Assembly (NCBI GenBank): GCA_032718475.1 | Contig: JAUCBJ010008134.1 | Location: 1-62,387, forward strand | Reading direction: 5' to 3' | Source of the DNA: Nemertoderma westbladi | Lineage: Eukaryota > Xenacoelomorpha > Nemertodermatida > Nemertodermatidae | DNA: 62,387 bases | Part shown: positions 33,303 to 45,300 of the stretch, one piece after another | Layout of the letters: the number at the start of each line of letters is the position of its first letter | Numbering within the stretch: the stretch's first letter is position 1 | The notes under the pieces: model-generated | Databases searched by the model: none | Told to the model about the DNA's origin: nothing | What the model saw: only the letters and a program-made list of their open reading frames with translations | Translations under genes and position numbers: made by a program

Positions 33303-34852
33303 CCCTATTAAACCCGGGGGGGGGTCAATATGACCCCTCCCGTGGTTTTTTTATTATAATTCTGAAACAAACGCAGTTGGGAATCTGAAATTTTATGACT
33401 TTTCCTAAAAATCTATTGTCTTCCTAGTAGTGAAAACCGTTTTCAAAAATATTGGGTACTTTTCGAGTTATAGAGCCATTTTTTAACCCTACTTTTGGCA
33501 CTTTTTTTGAGACGTTTTTTGAAAATTACATTTCATTAAATATGAATTGTAACATCTCTATTTTTTATTTACACGGTTTTTTGGTGTTAGAAATTTGATG
33601 GAATTCATATAAATTGATTTAGAAATTTCGAACTTGTTTTTTTCGGTGGGTGCCAAATTTTGGTGCCAGCACCAAATTTTGAAATAAGTCAATTTGTAAA
33701 TTGATCGTTTGAAACTTGTTTTTTACGCAATTGGGGTTTTTTGGGTTTCTGGATTCGAAGAAATATATACGAGTTGCACCAAGGGTATCAAACTTGTATT
33801 TTTGGGTGCTGTGTGCAAATTTTGGTGCTAGCACGAAATTTTGAAAATCCATTCAATAGATAAAATTGCTTGTGAGAATTTATTTCTTGCGTTTTAGAGG
33901 TTTATGGCTGTTCTGAATTCAATGGAAAATATAATTATCGAACTAGACATCTCAAACTTGCATTTTTCGGATGTGGGTGCTAAATGTGGTGCTAGCACCA
34001 AATTTTGAAAACCATCAAATATATCAATTGATTGTGTCACCTTGTTTCTTGCGTTATACGGGTTTGTGATGGTTCTGAATTCAATAGAATCAGTAAAAAT
34101 TTCATAAGAGTTGTCAAACTTGTATTTTTCGCCGGTGGGTGAAAATTGTTGTGCCAGCACCAAATTTTGGAAAATATGCAAATTGATAAGTAGATAGTAT
34201 CACCTTGTTTCTTGCGTTATACGGGTTTATGAGGGTCCTGAATCCGATGGAATCAATAAAAACTGCACTGGACATCGCAAACTTGTACTTTTTGGTGATG
34301 GGTACGAAATTTGGTGCTAGCACCAAAATTTCCCAAATTACGCCGAAAAATACAAGTAGCAATGATCTAGCATATTAGAAATGTACTCCATTAGAATCAG
34401 CGCCCTCGAAAACCTGAAAATGTGAATTTATAGCATCGTATAAGTGAATTAAAAATTTTGAGTTCTAACTGAAAAGTGCTGGTTACTTGTTTTTTTCATT
34501 TTTTCCTACGCAGAGAGGACTAAACAGCCATTTATAGTAATCATATCATTTTTTAATATTTTCCAATGTATTTTACACCCCAGAAAACCTGTATTGAAAA
34601 ATAATTAGCCGAAAATGTAACTTTCAAATTTGGTGAAAATTGTGCACTACTTGTAATTTTGGTGCTGCAATATAACCACCCCAGTACATTTTTTCGAAAA
34701 TTTTTTTTTTCGGTCGGATCCAGACAAGTGATACCTACGTACAAACAAAAAATCAGACGTTTTCGTAAATATTTGTAGATTTTAGAGGGGGGGGGTCAAT
34801 ATGACCCCCTCCCGGTATTTGTACAACATTTTATAGCCCGGTACTAATAGGG
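33303..34852. mobile_element. piggyBac-like non-autonomous element
   Basis: Ends CCCTATTA are inverted and flanked by TTAA on both sides (33299-33302 and 34853-34856), the piggyBac hallmark. Subterminal palindromes GGGGGTCAATATGACCCC lie inside both ends. 1550 bp without transposase; the interior is a tandem array (33640-34335). Confidence 0.85.
33640..34335. repeat. 163-bp tandem array with perfect palindrome
   Basis: Five units spaced about 163 bp, each centred on TTTGGTGCTAGCACCAAA (a perfect 18-bp palindrome) or a close variant, near 33662, 33825, 33990, 34152 and 34313. The rest of the unit includes CTTGTTTCTTGCGTTATACGG. Open minus-strand frames here are repeat artefacts. Confidence 0.85.
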
Positions 34853-35094
34853 TTAAACAATTAATTATATTAGATGACCTATAAATTCCATCACCCGAAT
34901 GATATACTGTTTTTATTAACTATAGAATTATAATAATTAATTGTTTTAATTATAGGTATTATTATGTAATTGTAGTAATTGTAATTGTAATTGCAAATTG
35001 TAGCAGATGGGGATGAATATTATTGTTGCAATCAAAATTATACCTCTCCAGGGTAAAATCGACATGCGTCGACCTGTATTCTGTGTTTAGCATT

Positions 35095-35745
35095 ACATAT
35101 TGATAAATGAATTAAATTTCCTGGTTACTTGCAATATTTTTAATAAGATTTTGTTGAATTATATAATATTGTAGTAATTTATATATAAAATTGGTTAACA
35201 TTCAATACAGCTCCTACTTTAGGCTTAGTCAATTTATTATCTGATGATACAAACATGAATTAATTATTTCAAAGTGGTCTTAAGTCTTTCACCACGGGCA
35301 CTCAGGGAAATGCCGGGGTCTGAGGGCGATAACCCCCAATAAAAGAAGCGGGGGTTTGGGGGCGGCAGCCCCCAAGAAAAGAAGCGGGGGTTTGGTGGGC
35401 GGTAGCCCCAAACAAAAGAAGCGGGGGTTTGGGGGCGGCAGCCCCCAATTAAAAGAAATTAAAAGAATTAAAGGAATTAAAAGAAAAACAAACAAAATTT
35501 GACTATAAAAATGTTTCTTTTATAATTTTGAAAAAACTTGTCTAGATACAACTTGTCCTGTAACCATATTTAACTTTTGTTTATTGCTTTGATGCACCCA
35601 GATTAATTTTAACACTTTAACTGGGGGGGAAGTGTCCGGGGGGCAAGTGTCCGGGTGGGAAGTGTCCGGGGGGGGAAGTGTCCTACTTGGGCGGGGGGGA
35701 AGTGTCCGGGGGGGAAGTGTCCGGGGGGGAAGTGTCCTAGATCCG
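35095..35745 (-). repeat. Repeat family R, copy 2
   Basis: Inverted copy of 9960-10570: minisatellite head at 35628-35740, GGGGGCGGCAGCCCCCAA units at 35340-35450, AT-rich tail to about 35095. Same head start (GGATCTAGGACACTT on the minus strand) and tail, with a 13-bp difference near the tail end. Confidence 0.8.
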
Positions 35746-36201
35746 TATTTAGGTAAAGCTCTATTGTAGGCTGTGGCTCTGTTTAAGCTTAGCTGAGCCA
35801 AGACGAGACATTAGGATGGGAACACGAACACACCATATTATCCTTCCCATATTCATTTCAATGGTAGCCAGCTTGTCTTTCCCGCACTGGGGGTAGACCA
35901 TTGCCATTGGTTAGCTGTATGCTATTGTTATACAAAGAGAGCGGCCGGATAAAGAGAAATGCCGACCACACTAATAATGGGCTGGTCCCACAGGTCACTT
36001 TAAGGTAGGTGGTACTTTAAGGTAGGGGGCACTTTAAGGTAGGTTAGGGTAGGGCGCCAGTCCCAAGTCGCTAGCCCATAGTCTGCCATGGAGTTCCTGT
36101 AGTAGTTTCAGACGCTTTCACTCAGTATCCTAAGTGTCCAGGAAGTTGGGAGTTGAGTGTGGGTTGGTGGATTGGTGGCCCCCACGCAACACCGCAGTGT
36201 C

Positions 36202-36547
36202 GGGTGACTACAAAACAAAGACCAACGACCAAAATAATAAAGACCTGTACAAATACAAAACACATGTTTTAACTTTCGTTTATTGTTTTGGTTCCCCAAC
36301 ACGTCTCTGTAACCTGCTTCTTTACTAACCTGCTCCTTTAAATAGCAATGTGACCTCACGCTCTCTGGCAATGGGACCTAAAGCTCTTTGGAACCTAACG
36401 CTCTTTGGGACGTTACGCGACTTTACCTCTTTGTTTTGTACAGGTCACAGAGGTGTGACGGGGGATTCAAAACAATTAACGAAAGTTAACACATGTAACA
36501 ATATTATGCAGGTCTTTATAATTGGGTCTTTGTTTTGTAGTCACCCT
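36202..36547. mobile_element. Short hAT-like element (346 bp)
   Basis: The ends GGGTGACTACAAAACAAAGA, inverted on the other side, are flanked by the exact 8-bp duplication GCAGTGTC (36194-36201 and 36548-36555). The interior includes a minisatellite-like stretch (CGTTTATTGTTTTGGTT, then CTCTGTAACCTGCT), which links it to the 21325-22220 array. Confidence 0.8.
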
Positions 36548-36626
36548 GCAGTGTCCACGAATTATACATTGTAAAAAAATATTAAAAAAAAATGTTTATT
36601 ACAGGGTGTATAAAAAAAATATTATT

Positions 36627-36890
36627 GAAATTAATTTCGGAAATTAACATCCCGAAATTAAATTATGGACGTCTATTAATTAGTTATTTCATTACGATTC
36701 TGATTGGTTGATAGATTAATTTCGGGACGTCCATAAATTAATTTCGGGACGTCCATAAATTAATTTTGGGACGTCCATAAATTAATTTCGGGACGTCCAT
36801 AAGTTAATTTCGGGAAGTCCATATAGTTAATTTCGGGACGTCCATAAATTAATTTCGGGACGTCCATAAATTAATTTCGGGACGTTCAGA
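36627..36890. repeat. Short tandem repeat (TTAATTTCGGGACGTCCATAAA)
   Basis: Seven to eight direct units of about 25 bp at 36717-36890. An inverted version (ACATCCCGAAATTAAATTAT) at 36648-36667 can pair with them. Confidence 0.85.
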
Positions 36891-37228
36891 TTATTATACA
36901 TACTCCTCCTTTAACGAAGTCCCATTCAACTCCTTTTATAAGACTGTGTACTCTATCAATGCCTCAGTGGGCGGACTCAAGTACTGCAAGGCTCAGTGCC
37001 GGGTAAGTTAATAATCTGTCAATAATAAAAATGAAAGCGAGCCGACATTTAGTCAGATCCACCAAATGGATGGCCAAGGAGACAGACTGTCTGGATTGAG
37101 CTGATTCTAGTTAGATCGCTTCGCCAAAACGACCAAGTAGCCCATAGGAATACACTACATTTTTTTGGTGATTTTGGTCATTTTGGCCGCCAAAACGACC
37201 AAGTTAATGTTTATTGGGATTGGGACTG

Positions 37229-37814
37229 TAGTGTGATTCGTTATGTTTTTGACAGACAGACCGACAGACAGACAAACAGACAGACAAACTAGATTACGTC
37301 AAATTTGAAAACTGACCCCGGAAATTAAATCTGCGACGACGAAAACCCATGTAGCAATTACTTTAGTTAGGTGGTGTATATTTTTATGTCCATACTGTAT
37401 TGTTCACCAAGGATGTTATTGTACGTTACGTTAGGGTATTTTTTCAGGAATACCGTAGCTCAATATTTTTCCGTAACGTAAACCGTAACATAATAGCTTT
37501 TTCAATACCGTAGCGTAATATTACTGTATATTTTTACCGTAAACCGAAACGTAATAGCGTAATATTTGTTTTATCTACAAAGCAATCATTTTGGACAAAA
37601 AAGTAAATCTTTCGACAAAAAACTTTCACTTGCACGTTCTACTGTAGGCCTACATACTGTAGCTATTCAATATAAAGCTAAATGCTTTTAGGTTTTGTTT
37701 GTCTGTACACGGTATCCTTATAGCCAGCTTCCTGGCTTCTCCAGTTATTTATGATGAAGTTTTAATTAATAATTAATTAATAGTTAAATTAAGTTTTAAT
37801 TAAACATTAAGTTT
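37229..37814. other. Spacer, nothing recognised
   Basis: Contains (GACA)n at 37254-37290 and simple ACCGTAACGTAAT-type repeats at 37430-37560. No gene. Confidence 0.5.
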
Positions 37815-38369
37815 TTGTTCGCGCTTTTAGACCTTTAGCAGTTTAACCTGCCAAATTTAGGTGTCTTTTAAGTTATAAATCGACTTTAGCCTATGACGAG
37901 TATTTGATACACTACATTAGCCGAAGCCAGCCTATGCGCGACCATTCACCCGCTGGATATACCCGGGAGACTGGATTCGGAAGCTCTGACCTTATTGCGG
38001 TGTAGGCCTACTGTATTATTCGATTGATCGTTAATATATAATCTCTGACCAATATTATTCACTTTCGGGAAATATTAACAGTTCCTTTAGGACGTGGCGC
38101 TCTAAGTATGTAAACAGAGTTATGACTTACACTAGACACAACAGGATGGCTATTGATTCACGTATAAAGCGCATTCTTTAGGAGATGCTTTGTTATCTAT
38201 CACACTCATGCACACTACCGCACAATACTGCACACCGATCTGCCAACCTTCACTAATTTTAGTCACATATAAAGAGAACAGCAACCGACACATGTAGTGC
38301 CTATGAAATAGCATTAGATTCACTCCAAAACCACTTTAATGTAAGTCGCAATTGTTATATGTAACCGGT
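37815..38369. repeat. 555-bp direct repeat, copy 1
   Basis: Ungapped match of 555 bp to 51102-51656, with about four differences found by eye. Both copies are direct and bracket element B, as LTRs would. However, the ends read TTGTTCGCG...GTAACCGGT and lack TG...CA at both sides, and no primer-binding site or flanking duplication was found. Confidence 0.85.
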
Positions 38370-39057
38370 CTCTCTAACCTTCAGTATATCAAGAAGATTG
38401 GGGTTTTCTGATTATTTATCGATATTATCCAAATATAACAATATTCCATCAACTGATACAAATTAATAACCGACAGTAAATAGCAGTAAAATAATGCGGT
38501 GAAAGCATAATGCATATGTACTGAGTTGGTTTGATAACAGTTATACGTTTCTATGATCAAAGCCTACTAATGTTTGGCTAAAGTCTGAAACTTCCACAGA
38601 AGTACAGAAGAATCCTAAGCCGGTGTTCTGGGCTTAGAAAGATACATACTGACTGAATTGCGTGAGTTTCTATATGCACTGTCCAACACAAAGAAAATCG
38701 CTCTGATTGGTCGACCGAACAAAGAACAAGGGAAAAATTACACGTGTACATATCAGCTGATAGATGTCGTCATCGTAACTACACTGTATCAAGAGGATTT
38801 TGGCTTATTGCGACATAAAATCGCTAGTTATGTCCGCTAAAGTACACATACAGAAGAAATGGCTTTTTATGTCCACTAAAACACCTGTACAGTAAGGAAA
38901 CGGCTTTTTATGTCCGCTAAAACACCTACAGAGTACTTTGCGGGGAAAATAACTAGCTAGATCCGCAAAAGCCTTTACACCGCTCCCAGAAAATGGGATT
39001 TAATTCTATAAAATATAAAAAATCACAGTTTCTAAAATATAAAAATACTCTAAACAG
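38370..39057. other. Spacer with short repeats
   Basis: No gene. 38815-38935 holds three loose copies of a unit containing GGCTTTTTATGTCC(G/A)CTAAA. Confidence 0.5.
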
Positions 39058-40612
39058 TTAGTTTTTCTTGCGCGGACGGCGTTTACGCAGTTTTTTGAGG
39101 CTAGCAAGAGTCCTTTTCTCTTTGGGGCGAGCCACTTTACTAGGAGGGCTATAACTCCTGGGTGAAGGGTGCAATACAATTGCATCGGAAGGTTTAGGAT
39201 TACGGTCGGTGTATCCGCCGGTCGAGGTACCTGGTTGATCGATATCAACCTCAGTGGAACGAGGTCGAACAACCTTGAGAGCGCATTTTAAGACAGCAGC
39301 CCTTATTGGTCCCTGACGATTCGTCTGCACAAGAGCGGTAGGTGGACCGTGTGTAGTGAGAAATTTCCTCGGTTTGATGATTCTTTTCAACTCGCGTTCT
39401 CGGGCTCTATCGGAATCGATATGCTTCTCCTCGAGCTGATTTTCCTCCGCTTGTCTGTCGGAAGCATTCGTCTAAAACTCTTGCAGAAAGTAGAGTCGTC
39501 CAAGTTCGATATCTTCTTAGAGATTCTGGATTTCCTCGATCGAACTGAGATAAAGCTAATTCGTTTACAGCTTGGACCTGCTGCTGCAATTTACGTTTCT
39601 CTAAACAATTGTAGGTTCCTTTTCCGATCTTTTGACGAATAGTGTCCAACGCGTTTCGTACAACTCTCTCCCTCCGCCTCGGTGACAGGTTGTATCGGGT
39701 TAAACAGGGACGATGATACGGTTGAATGGCGATATTAGATGTCCGCGTCCCAATCCGGCTAGGTAAGATGGGCGAATATTTAGGGAGCCCACAACCGGAG
39801 TGCCACCGACTAACTGTTCGGGTAACACTAGATCTTTGAACAGTGAGTACAGTTCGGGAGGATCCGTGATACTATTAGGATCAAGAGTCTGAGGTCTAAC
39901 TAGGGAATGAGGAGGTCTGACCGAGTATTCCGGAACTCTGATCATAGGTTTATTTAAGGATCGTTTGAATCGAGCGAGCGTAGGTGATACATCGAACAAG
40001 TTTCGCTCGAAACTCCCGTAAATATAGCGAGTAAAACCGTGTTTAAAACAACGTCTCCGCAGATGTTTATGTTTTTCCGTTTGTTGGTTGGGTCTTGGGC
40101 ATTCATCGCAATAATACCAAAGACGCACGTCTTGTAGGGGAAACGCGGGTGATATTTATTCGGTTTTACAACGTTTCTCTCAAGAATTCCAAATATACGT
40201 TGGAGTTACTGCGTTTATCCGGTTCTTTAACGTCTTCTCTTTCGAGTCGATTTCGAATAGAATTTTCGCATTCGATTTTCAGTTTATCGTTCCGACTCCG
40301 CTGGGTAGGATATTTAAACAGTACCATTTCCCTTTCGGTGTCGACATCGTCCGTATCGTGTAAATCGATAAGATGACCAATAGTTAAGAAGTCCATATAC
40401 GTACCATTACGATGCGTATAGCGAGCAGTGAATTTTCGATAGTCCAATTCACGCGTAAGTTGCTCCTGGGACATCGGCGGTTCGATATAACGACCATCGT
40501 CCTTCGTAGTAGTTGGACTAGCGTCGCTGCGTATCAAGCTATCAACAAACGCTTGCAAAGGTAGAGTATATCGCTCCCTGATACCAAGATCATCTTCTAT
40601 CAACTCAGTCAT
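39058..40612 (-). pseudogene. Extra 3' ORF of element B, frameshifted
   Basis: Four minus-strand frames follow one another: 40166-40612, 39700-40128, 39407-39690 and 39058-39390. They meet at frame changes near 40160, 39703 and 39470, and each join leaves the neighbouring sequence in keeping with one original protein of about 500 residues. The second piece has a possible zinc-binding pattern WYYCDECPR...HKHLRRRCFKH; the third and fourth are rich in charged helix (coiled-coil-like); the end is strongly basic (KKLRKRRPRKKN). I do not recognise a family. Position after the pol remnant parallels the third ORF of elements A and C, but the proteins are not visibly related. Confidence 0.55.
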
Positions 40613-42317
40613 ATCTGCTATATGAGTTTATTAATATTATAATGAGTTTATAATTAGGCTAGCGGGCGTCGCTGCCTACCCCTCTCGGCCCCCGGACAGT
40701 GCAAGATCCTCAGCGCTGGTGTACTTTCGCCGATGTGCCTATCGCCAACGTAGTAGCTGCACAACGACCACAACAACCAGCGCGAGTCACTCCACCGTCC
40801 GTCCCAAAGGCTTAGATTTACTTCAGGTTCTTACTGGAGAGTTAGGGCTACTTTCACAATTGCGACTCGCTACTGTAAACACACTTTAGTAGTAACATTC
40901 ACCTATAAACGCACAAATTCCACACAACTGTCACAAATTGTACACATGCAGGCCATTTGTCCGTTAGTCAGTGCCTTCCAGAATGCCACGTTATTATTAT
41001 GTATCCTTGGATACTAGCAGTGTGCTATTTATTCCCTATGCTATTCAATGGGGCAAGCCTTTATTGTTCTTTTAACTCACTTCTAATTCTAGCGTGGTTG
41101 TTGCCATGGTGACATTATGGAAAGCTAGCAGTAGAATTAGGGTAATTCTCATGCATACAGATCTGGGATGCTATTTAATAGTAATTCTTTAATTGTCAAT
41201 ATTCCTCTTTATACATGATTTTATGAATTTTATCGGCTATTGACTATATATTGGAGATTCTCGCACACTAATACACTTAATAGGGTGAATCTCCGCTCCC
41301 ATGATCTATTAATTAATGGAATTTTGGGAATGTTATAAATTGCATAAAAATGACAATTTATCAAATTCATTAAAAGATATGAATTTAAATTTATTCCCGT
41401 AAATTTTATTATTTAATATTAAAATAGACACAATTTTATTCCAGAACATATCTGGGGACTGGGATCCTTGATTCTAGGAAATTTGTTCTTTTAAGAGTAT
41501 CGGTAAGTGCTACGATATCTTAATTGACTAGAATTTTAAAGGATCTAAATTTTGACAGATTTTAATTTATAGATTTTCTAGAGTTAACTTGTAAGTAGTT
41601 ACTCTATTGTATCTATTTGACAGATTTTATAAATATTAATAATTAATATTTAAGATGGGCACCGGTTTATTCCAGAACATGTCTGGGGACATTAACCATT
41701 GATTCTAGAATTTTGTCTTTCAAGTATATCGGTGGGTGCCGCGATATCTTAATCGACTAGAATTACAGATGGTCAAAGGGTTCAACAGATTTATTTTGCG
41801 TTTTACGCTACTGTTAAAGGGACATCACGCTACTATATGTATTATTTAATATACGGTATGAGAGCAATATCGCAAGAAGCAATGTCAGTGAGAAGAGGCA
41901 AGTCGTTTCCAAGGTCTACCCAGAGCTTGGTTTAGCCGAGACACGAGGATCTGAACTTTGCATTCCTAATACTCTACTTACCAATAATACTTGAATATAG
42001 TAGGAGCTTTATTGTACTTTAATAAGTACGGACATTTCATCTTACTGTAGTCACGTATTTATAATATGATACGGACAGTAAGGAAAGAGAAAAAGAATTA
42101 TTTCTCGCCGTCGCACTAAATATATAATATATAAGTAATTAAGTAATAAACACTAATATATATTGCACTAATCTACTAAATAATCGCTAAAATAACATTC
42201 TACTAAATAAAATTAAAGAAAACGATTATAATAAAATTACATAATAATACATACATAAATATAAAATAATAAAAACAAATATAAAATAATATAGTCACAC
42301 ACCCACTCCAGACGCTG
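40613..42317 (-). other. Spacer in element B with a diverged direct repeat
   Basis: No gene. A segment of about 110 bp around TTTATTCCAGAACAT(A/G)TCTGGGGAC is present at 41435-41550 and 41665-41765, and includes CGATATCTTAAT(T/C)GACTAGAATT. Confidence 0.55.
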
Positions 42318-45300
42318 TTACGTTGGGGAGTCCCTAGATGTTTGTTGGATTAGGGAGGTGGTCGTGGGAAGAGTATCTTGCCTTCCATAGTTTCCGGACA
42401 GTTCTCGGTCTCTTTCCAGTAAACATAAACGACCAACTGGGCGATTGAGTTGTTGTGTTTCGAATACAATTCCAGGTTTCCTCTTCGTCCTGGAATAGTG
42501 ACGATAGAAACATCGCTTCAAATACACGACGGCCTTACAAAGCCGATTCCAGGATCTATAGTGGTCCATCGCTCCCGGCAGGAGAGGTGAGAGTCCCGGC
42601 GAGACGTCTGGTGTTCCAGATCTCCAGTCTCTCTCTCTGATCTCCACAACAGATCGGTTCGCGGTGGGGGAGTTTAGATCCACAGCGTCGTCCCTGGCAA
42701 TGTGTAGTACAGACAGATCTATCACGGGTTTAAATAACCTTGATTTACTCGTCCGGGTTTTAGGTTTGACTTTCTCCGCTCCCTTGGCTTGTCTAATCTC
42801 AGCCGTGGTAAGATGGGGAGGCCATTCATCTTCTTTACTTAGGAAGTCGGGTCCACCTAACCAGTCTGGAGTATCTGTCAGTTCTTGAGGAGTTGCTCCT
42901 CTGGAAGCGATGTCGGCTAGATTAATCGTCTCGGGGCAATGTCTCCATTGATCTACATTGGAGTTAATATCGTCATTATCTGAGGAGTATGGTGTTCCCT
43001 CAGTTGGGTCGTCTACCTCACTGCTCTCCGCTTCCCATTCACTTACTTGGTATACCCGTTCTTTTGGTAACCTTTCCATGAGAGTTCTACGGGAAGGGCC
43101 AGTAAAGTACCAACCTACTCTAGTTCTTCCCGCATAGGCTTGTAGTGGTTGCGGTTGAGCAGGCCGTTTCTCCAATGTCTCAAGCGCCTCATGCGCATTT
43201 TGGCCGATGAGTATTTGCACTCCAGGGTAGTCTGTGTTGAATCTAGGTATCTTAAGCTGCTGGGTGAAATCGTCCTCATCCCAGTTATAAGGTTCTACTT
43301 GGCTGGTAGCGAAGTTCTTTATCGCCACCATTTTTACTGACCTTATACTGTGTTCTCCTAGTTCATCCTGGGGGGTGGACAACGCACCTACATAATAATC
43401 TGCTATTACTGTAGATTTCCAAACCTGCATAATTCCTGACATGTTTAACTTAGTTCGGAACTTGGGTTGTCCAGCAAAGATGTCTTCGGCTAGTTCTTTG
43501 TCGATGAATGTTCCTGTGCTACCGGAGTCAAGGAGGGCGTTCACTATATAACTCCTTTCAGGTCCGTGGACCCTCAACTGCACTACGGGAAATTCTCGGA
43601 TTCCTACATTGGAAGTTGGTGCTTTCCAAGATGGTTGTCGGTCAGAAGTAGTTAGGGGGAGCTCGCTGTCGGTGTCCTTTTCATACGTAAGTGCTCGATA
43701 CACTGCGGTATTTATCAGGTAACAGGATTCGTTTTCGTCGGAGAATTCGTCCGTATAGAATCCTTCCATCTCAGAACTTTGGTCAGTGTCGTTCACATCA
43801 CTGAATTGGACATGTAGTTCGGACTCACTTACCTGACTCGGGCTGTTTCGTTCGAATTCAGTGTGCAACAAGATATGATGTTTTGCGCCGCACTTTGCAC
43901 ACCTTGCGTCGGAGTAACAGGTTCGCCGTTGGTGTCCTCGTCTGAGGCAATTATAACACAACCGCTTATCCCACATGACTTCACGTCTATCCTTTAGTGA
44001 TTTCCTCAGGAATTCATCACACGCACTTAAACGGTGGGGCCCGTCGCACAGCACACGTTTTGGTTTGATGTTACTTACCTTACTTTGGGTAACGTTGTGC
44101 ACACTCGTTCTTTCTTCGGGCTTTCTTACATGAATTCTCTTAGGAGACGTAGGAGGAGTTTTTCTTACCTGTTCTCTCCTGTCATTGGTTCGAGACTTGA
44201 ATTTACTTACGTCCTTAGGCGCTTTGTTGTCATAGTAAGATCTTTCAGTGTCTTTCCCGCTGTCTTCCTCTTGAGAAACCTGGCTTTCGCCGTCGTCTGT
44301 ATAACACACGGGTATTACCTTTCTCCTAGAAACGGGTTTCTCACTTACCTTATTTTCCGGTGTCTTCTCTCTGGACTGTTTTAGGAGCTGTAATTTTACC
44401 TCTCCATCTAAGAATGACATGAGATCAGCCATGGTAGGGTCTCGTCGTTGTTGTTCCATCATATATAACACTTTCTTATCCCAGCGTGTACCTACTCCAC
44501 CCTTCGGTAAAGTAGAGGCCACGGCTCCAATAACCATAGAACTCTGATATTCATGAGACTTACCTAGCCAATCTAATTGTCTACAGATCTCCTGAATCTC
44601 ATTGGAAAACTCTATAATCCCGCTGCTAATGAACTTTCGGGGGGCTACCAATTTTGCATACAAATACCTAGCTATGTTATTCCTATTACCATACCTGATG
44701 TTTAGTGTATCCCAAACTTGTCTTAATCCATCTGGATGTCCAATAAACTTTAACGCCATTAACTTGGGAGATCCTTCCAAGCACTCGATGAGGAATCTAA
44801 GTTTCTCTCCGTTAGATAGCACAGAGTTCTGTATGTTATCTTTGTAATATTCATTAAAAGGTAACCATTTCATCTCATCTCCATTGAACTTGACGATCTC
44901 TCCCACCTTTACCGCTTGACGGGCTTCGGTTCTAGCCATTTGACGCGTAAAACTTTCTTGGGCCATTGTGTTATTTAATATCGAGTTATCGGTATATAAA
45001 TTTCTCGGATTATGATCAGGTCTATATGGAATATCATTGTCAACAGGTTTATAATTACCCTTAATAGGGTTTACTATAGGAGTTTCCACTTCACTAGCAG
45101 TATAGATGCGTGTAGGCTCCACACCTTGCGCATGAAATACTTCAGACCTAACAGGTTGACACATTGTTACAGGGGGTGGTGGTATACCCTTTTGTGTATT
45201 TACTAATTTATCGCGTTCTAACGCGATACTTTGCTGCACTTCTTGCAACTCTAACCTACTTTCCCTTACTGTTCCCTTAAACTGATGAACAGTCTCCTGC

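Larger units (their letters stand above)
32043..37228. mobile_element. Tc1/mariner-like 5.2-kb unit hosting other elements
   Basis: The ends CAGTCCCAATCCCAATAAAC are inverted repeats of about 60 bp, flanked by TA (32041-32042 and 37229-37230). Each end also contains the local palindrome TTTTGGCGGCCAAAA. No transposase is visible. The 5.2-kb length comes largely from insertions: a piggyBac-like element, an R copy, C-rich minisatellite DNA and a short hAT-like element. Confidence 0.7.

Noticed and set aside
33619-34362. Minus-strand frames with FQNLVLAPKF-like repeats
   Set aside because: Translation of the 163-bp array inside a piggyBac-like element; unit carries stops and no conserved start.
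37815-38369. Firm LTR call for the 555-bp repeats
   Set aside because: Ends, primer-binding site and flanking duplication do not fit; kept as candidate only.
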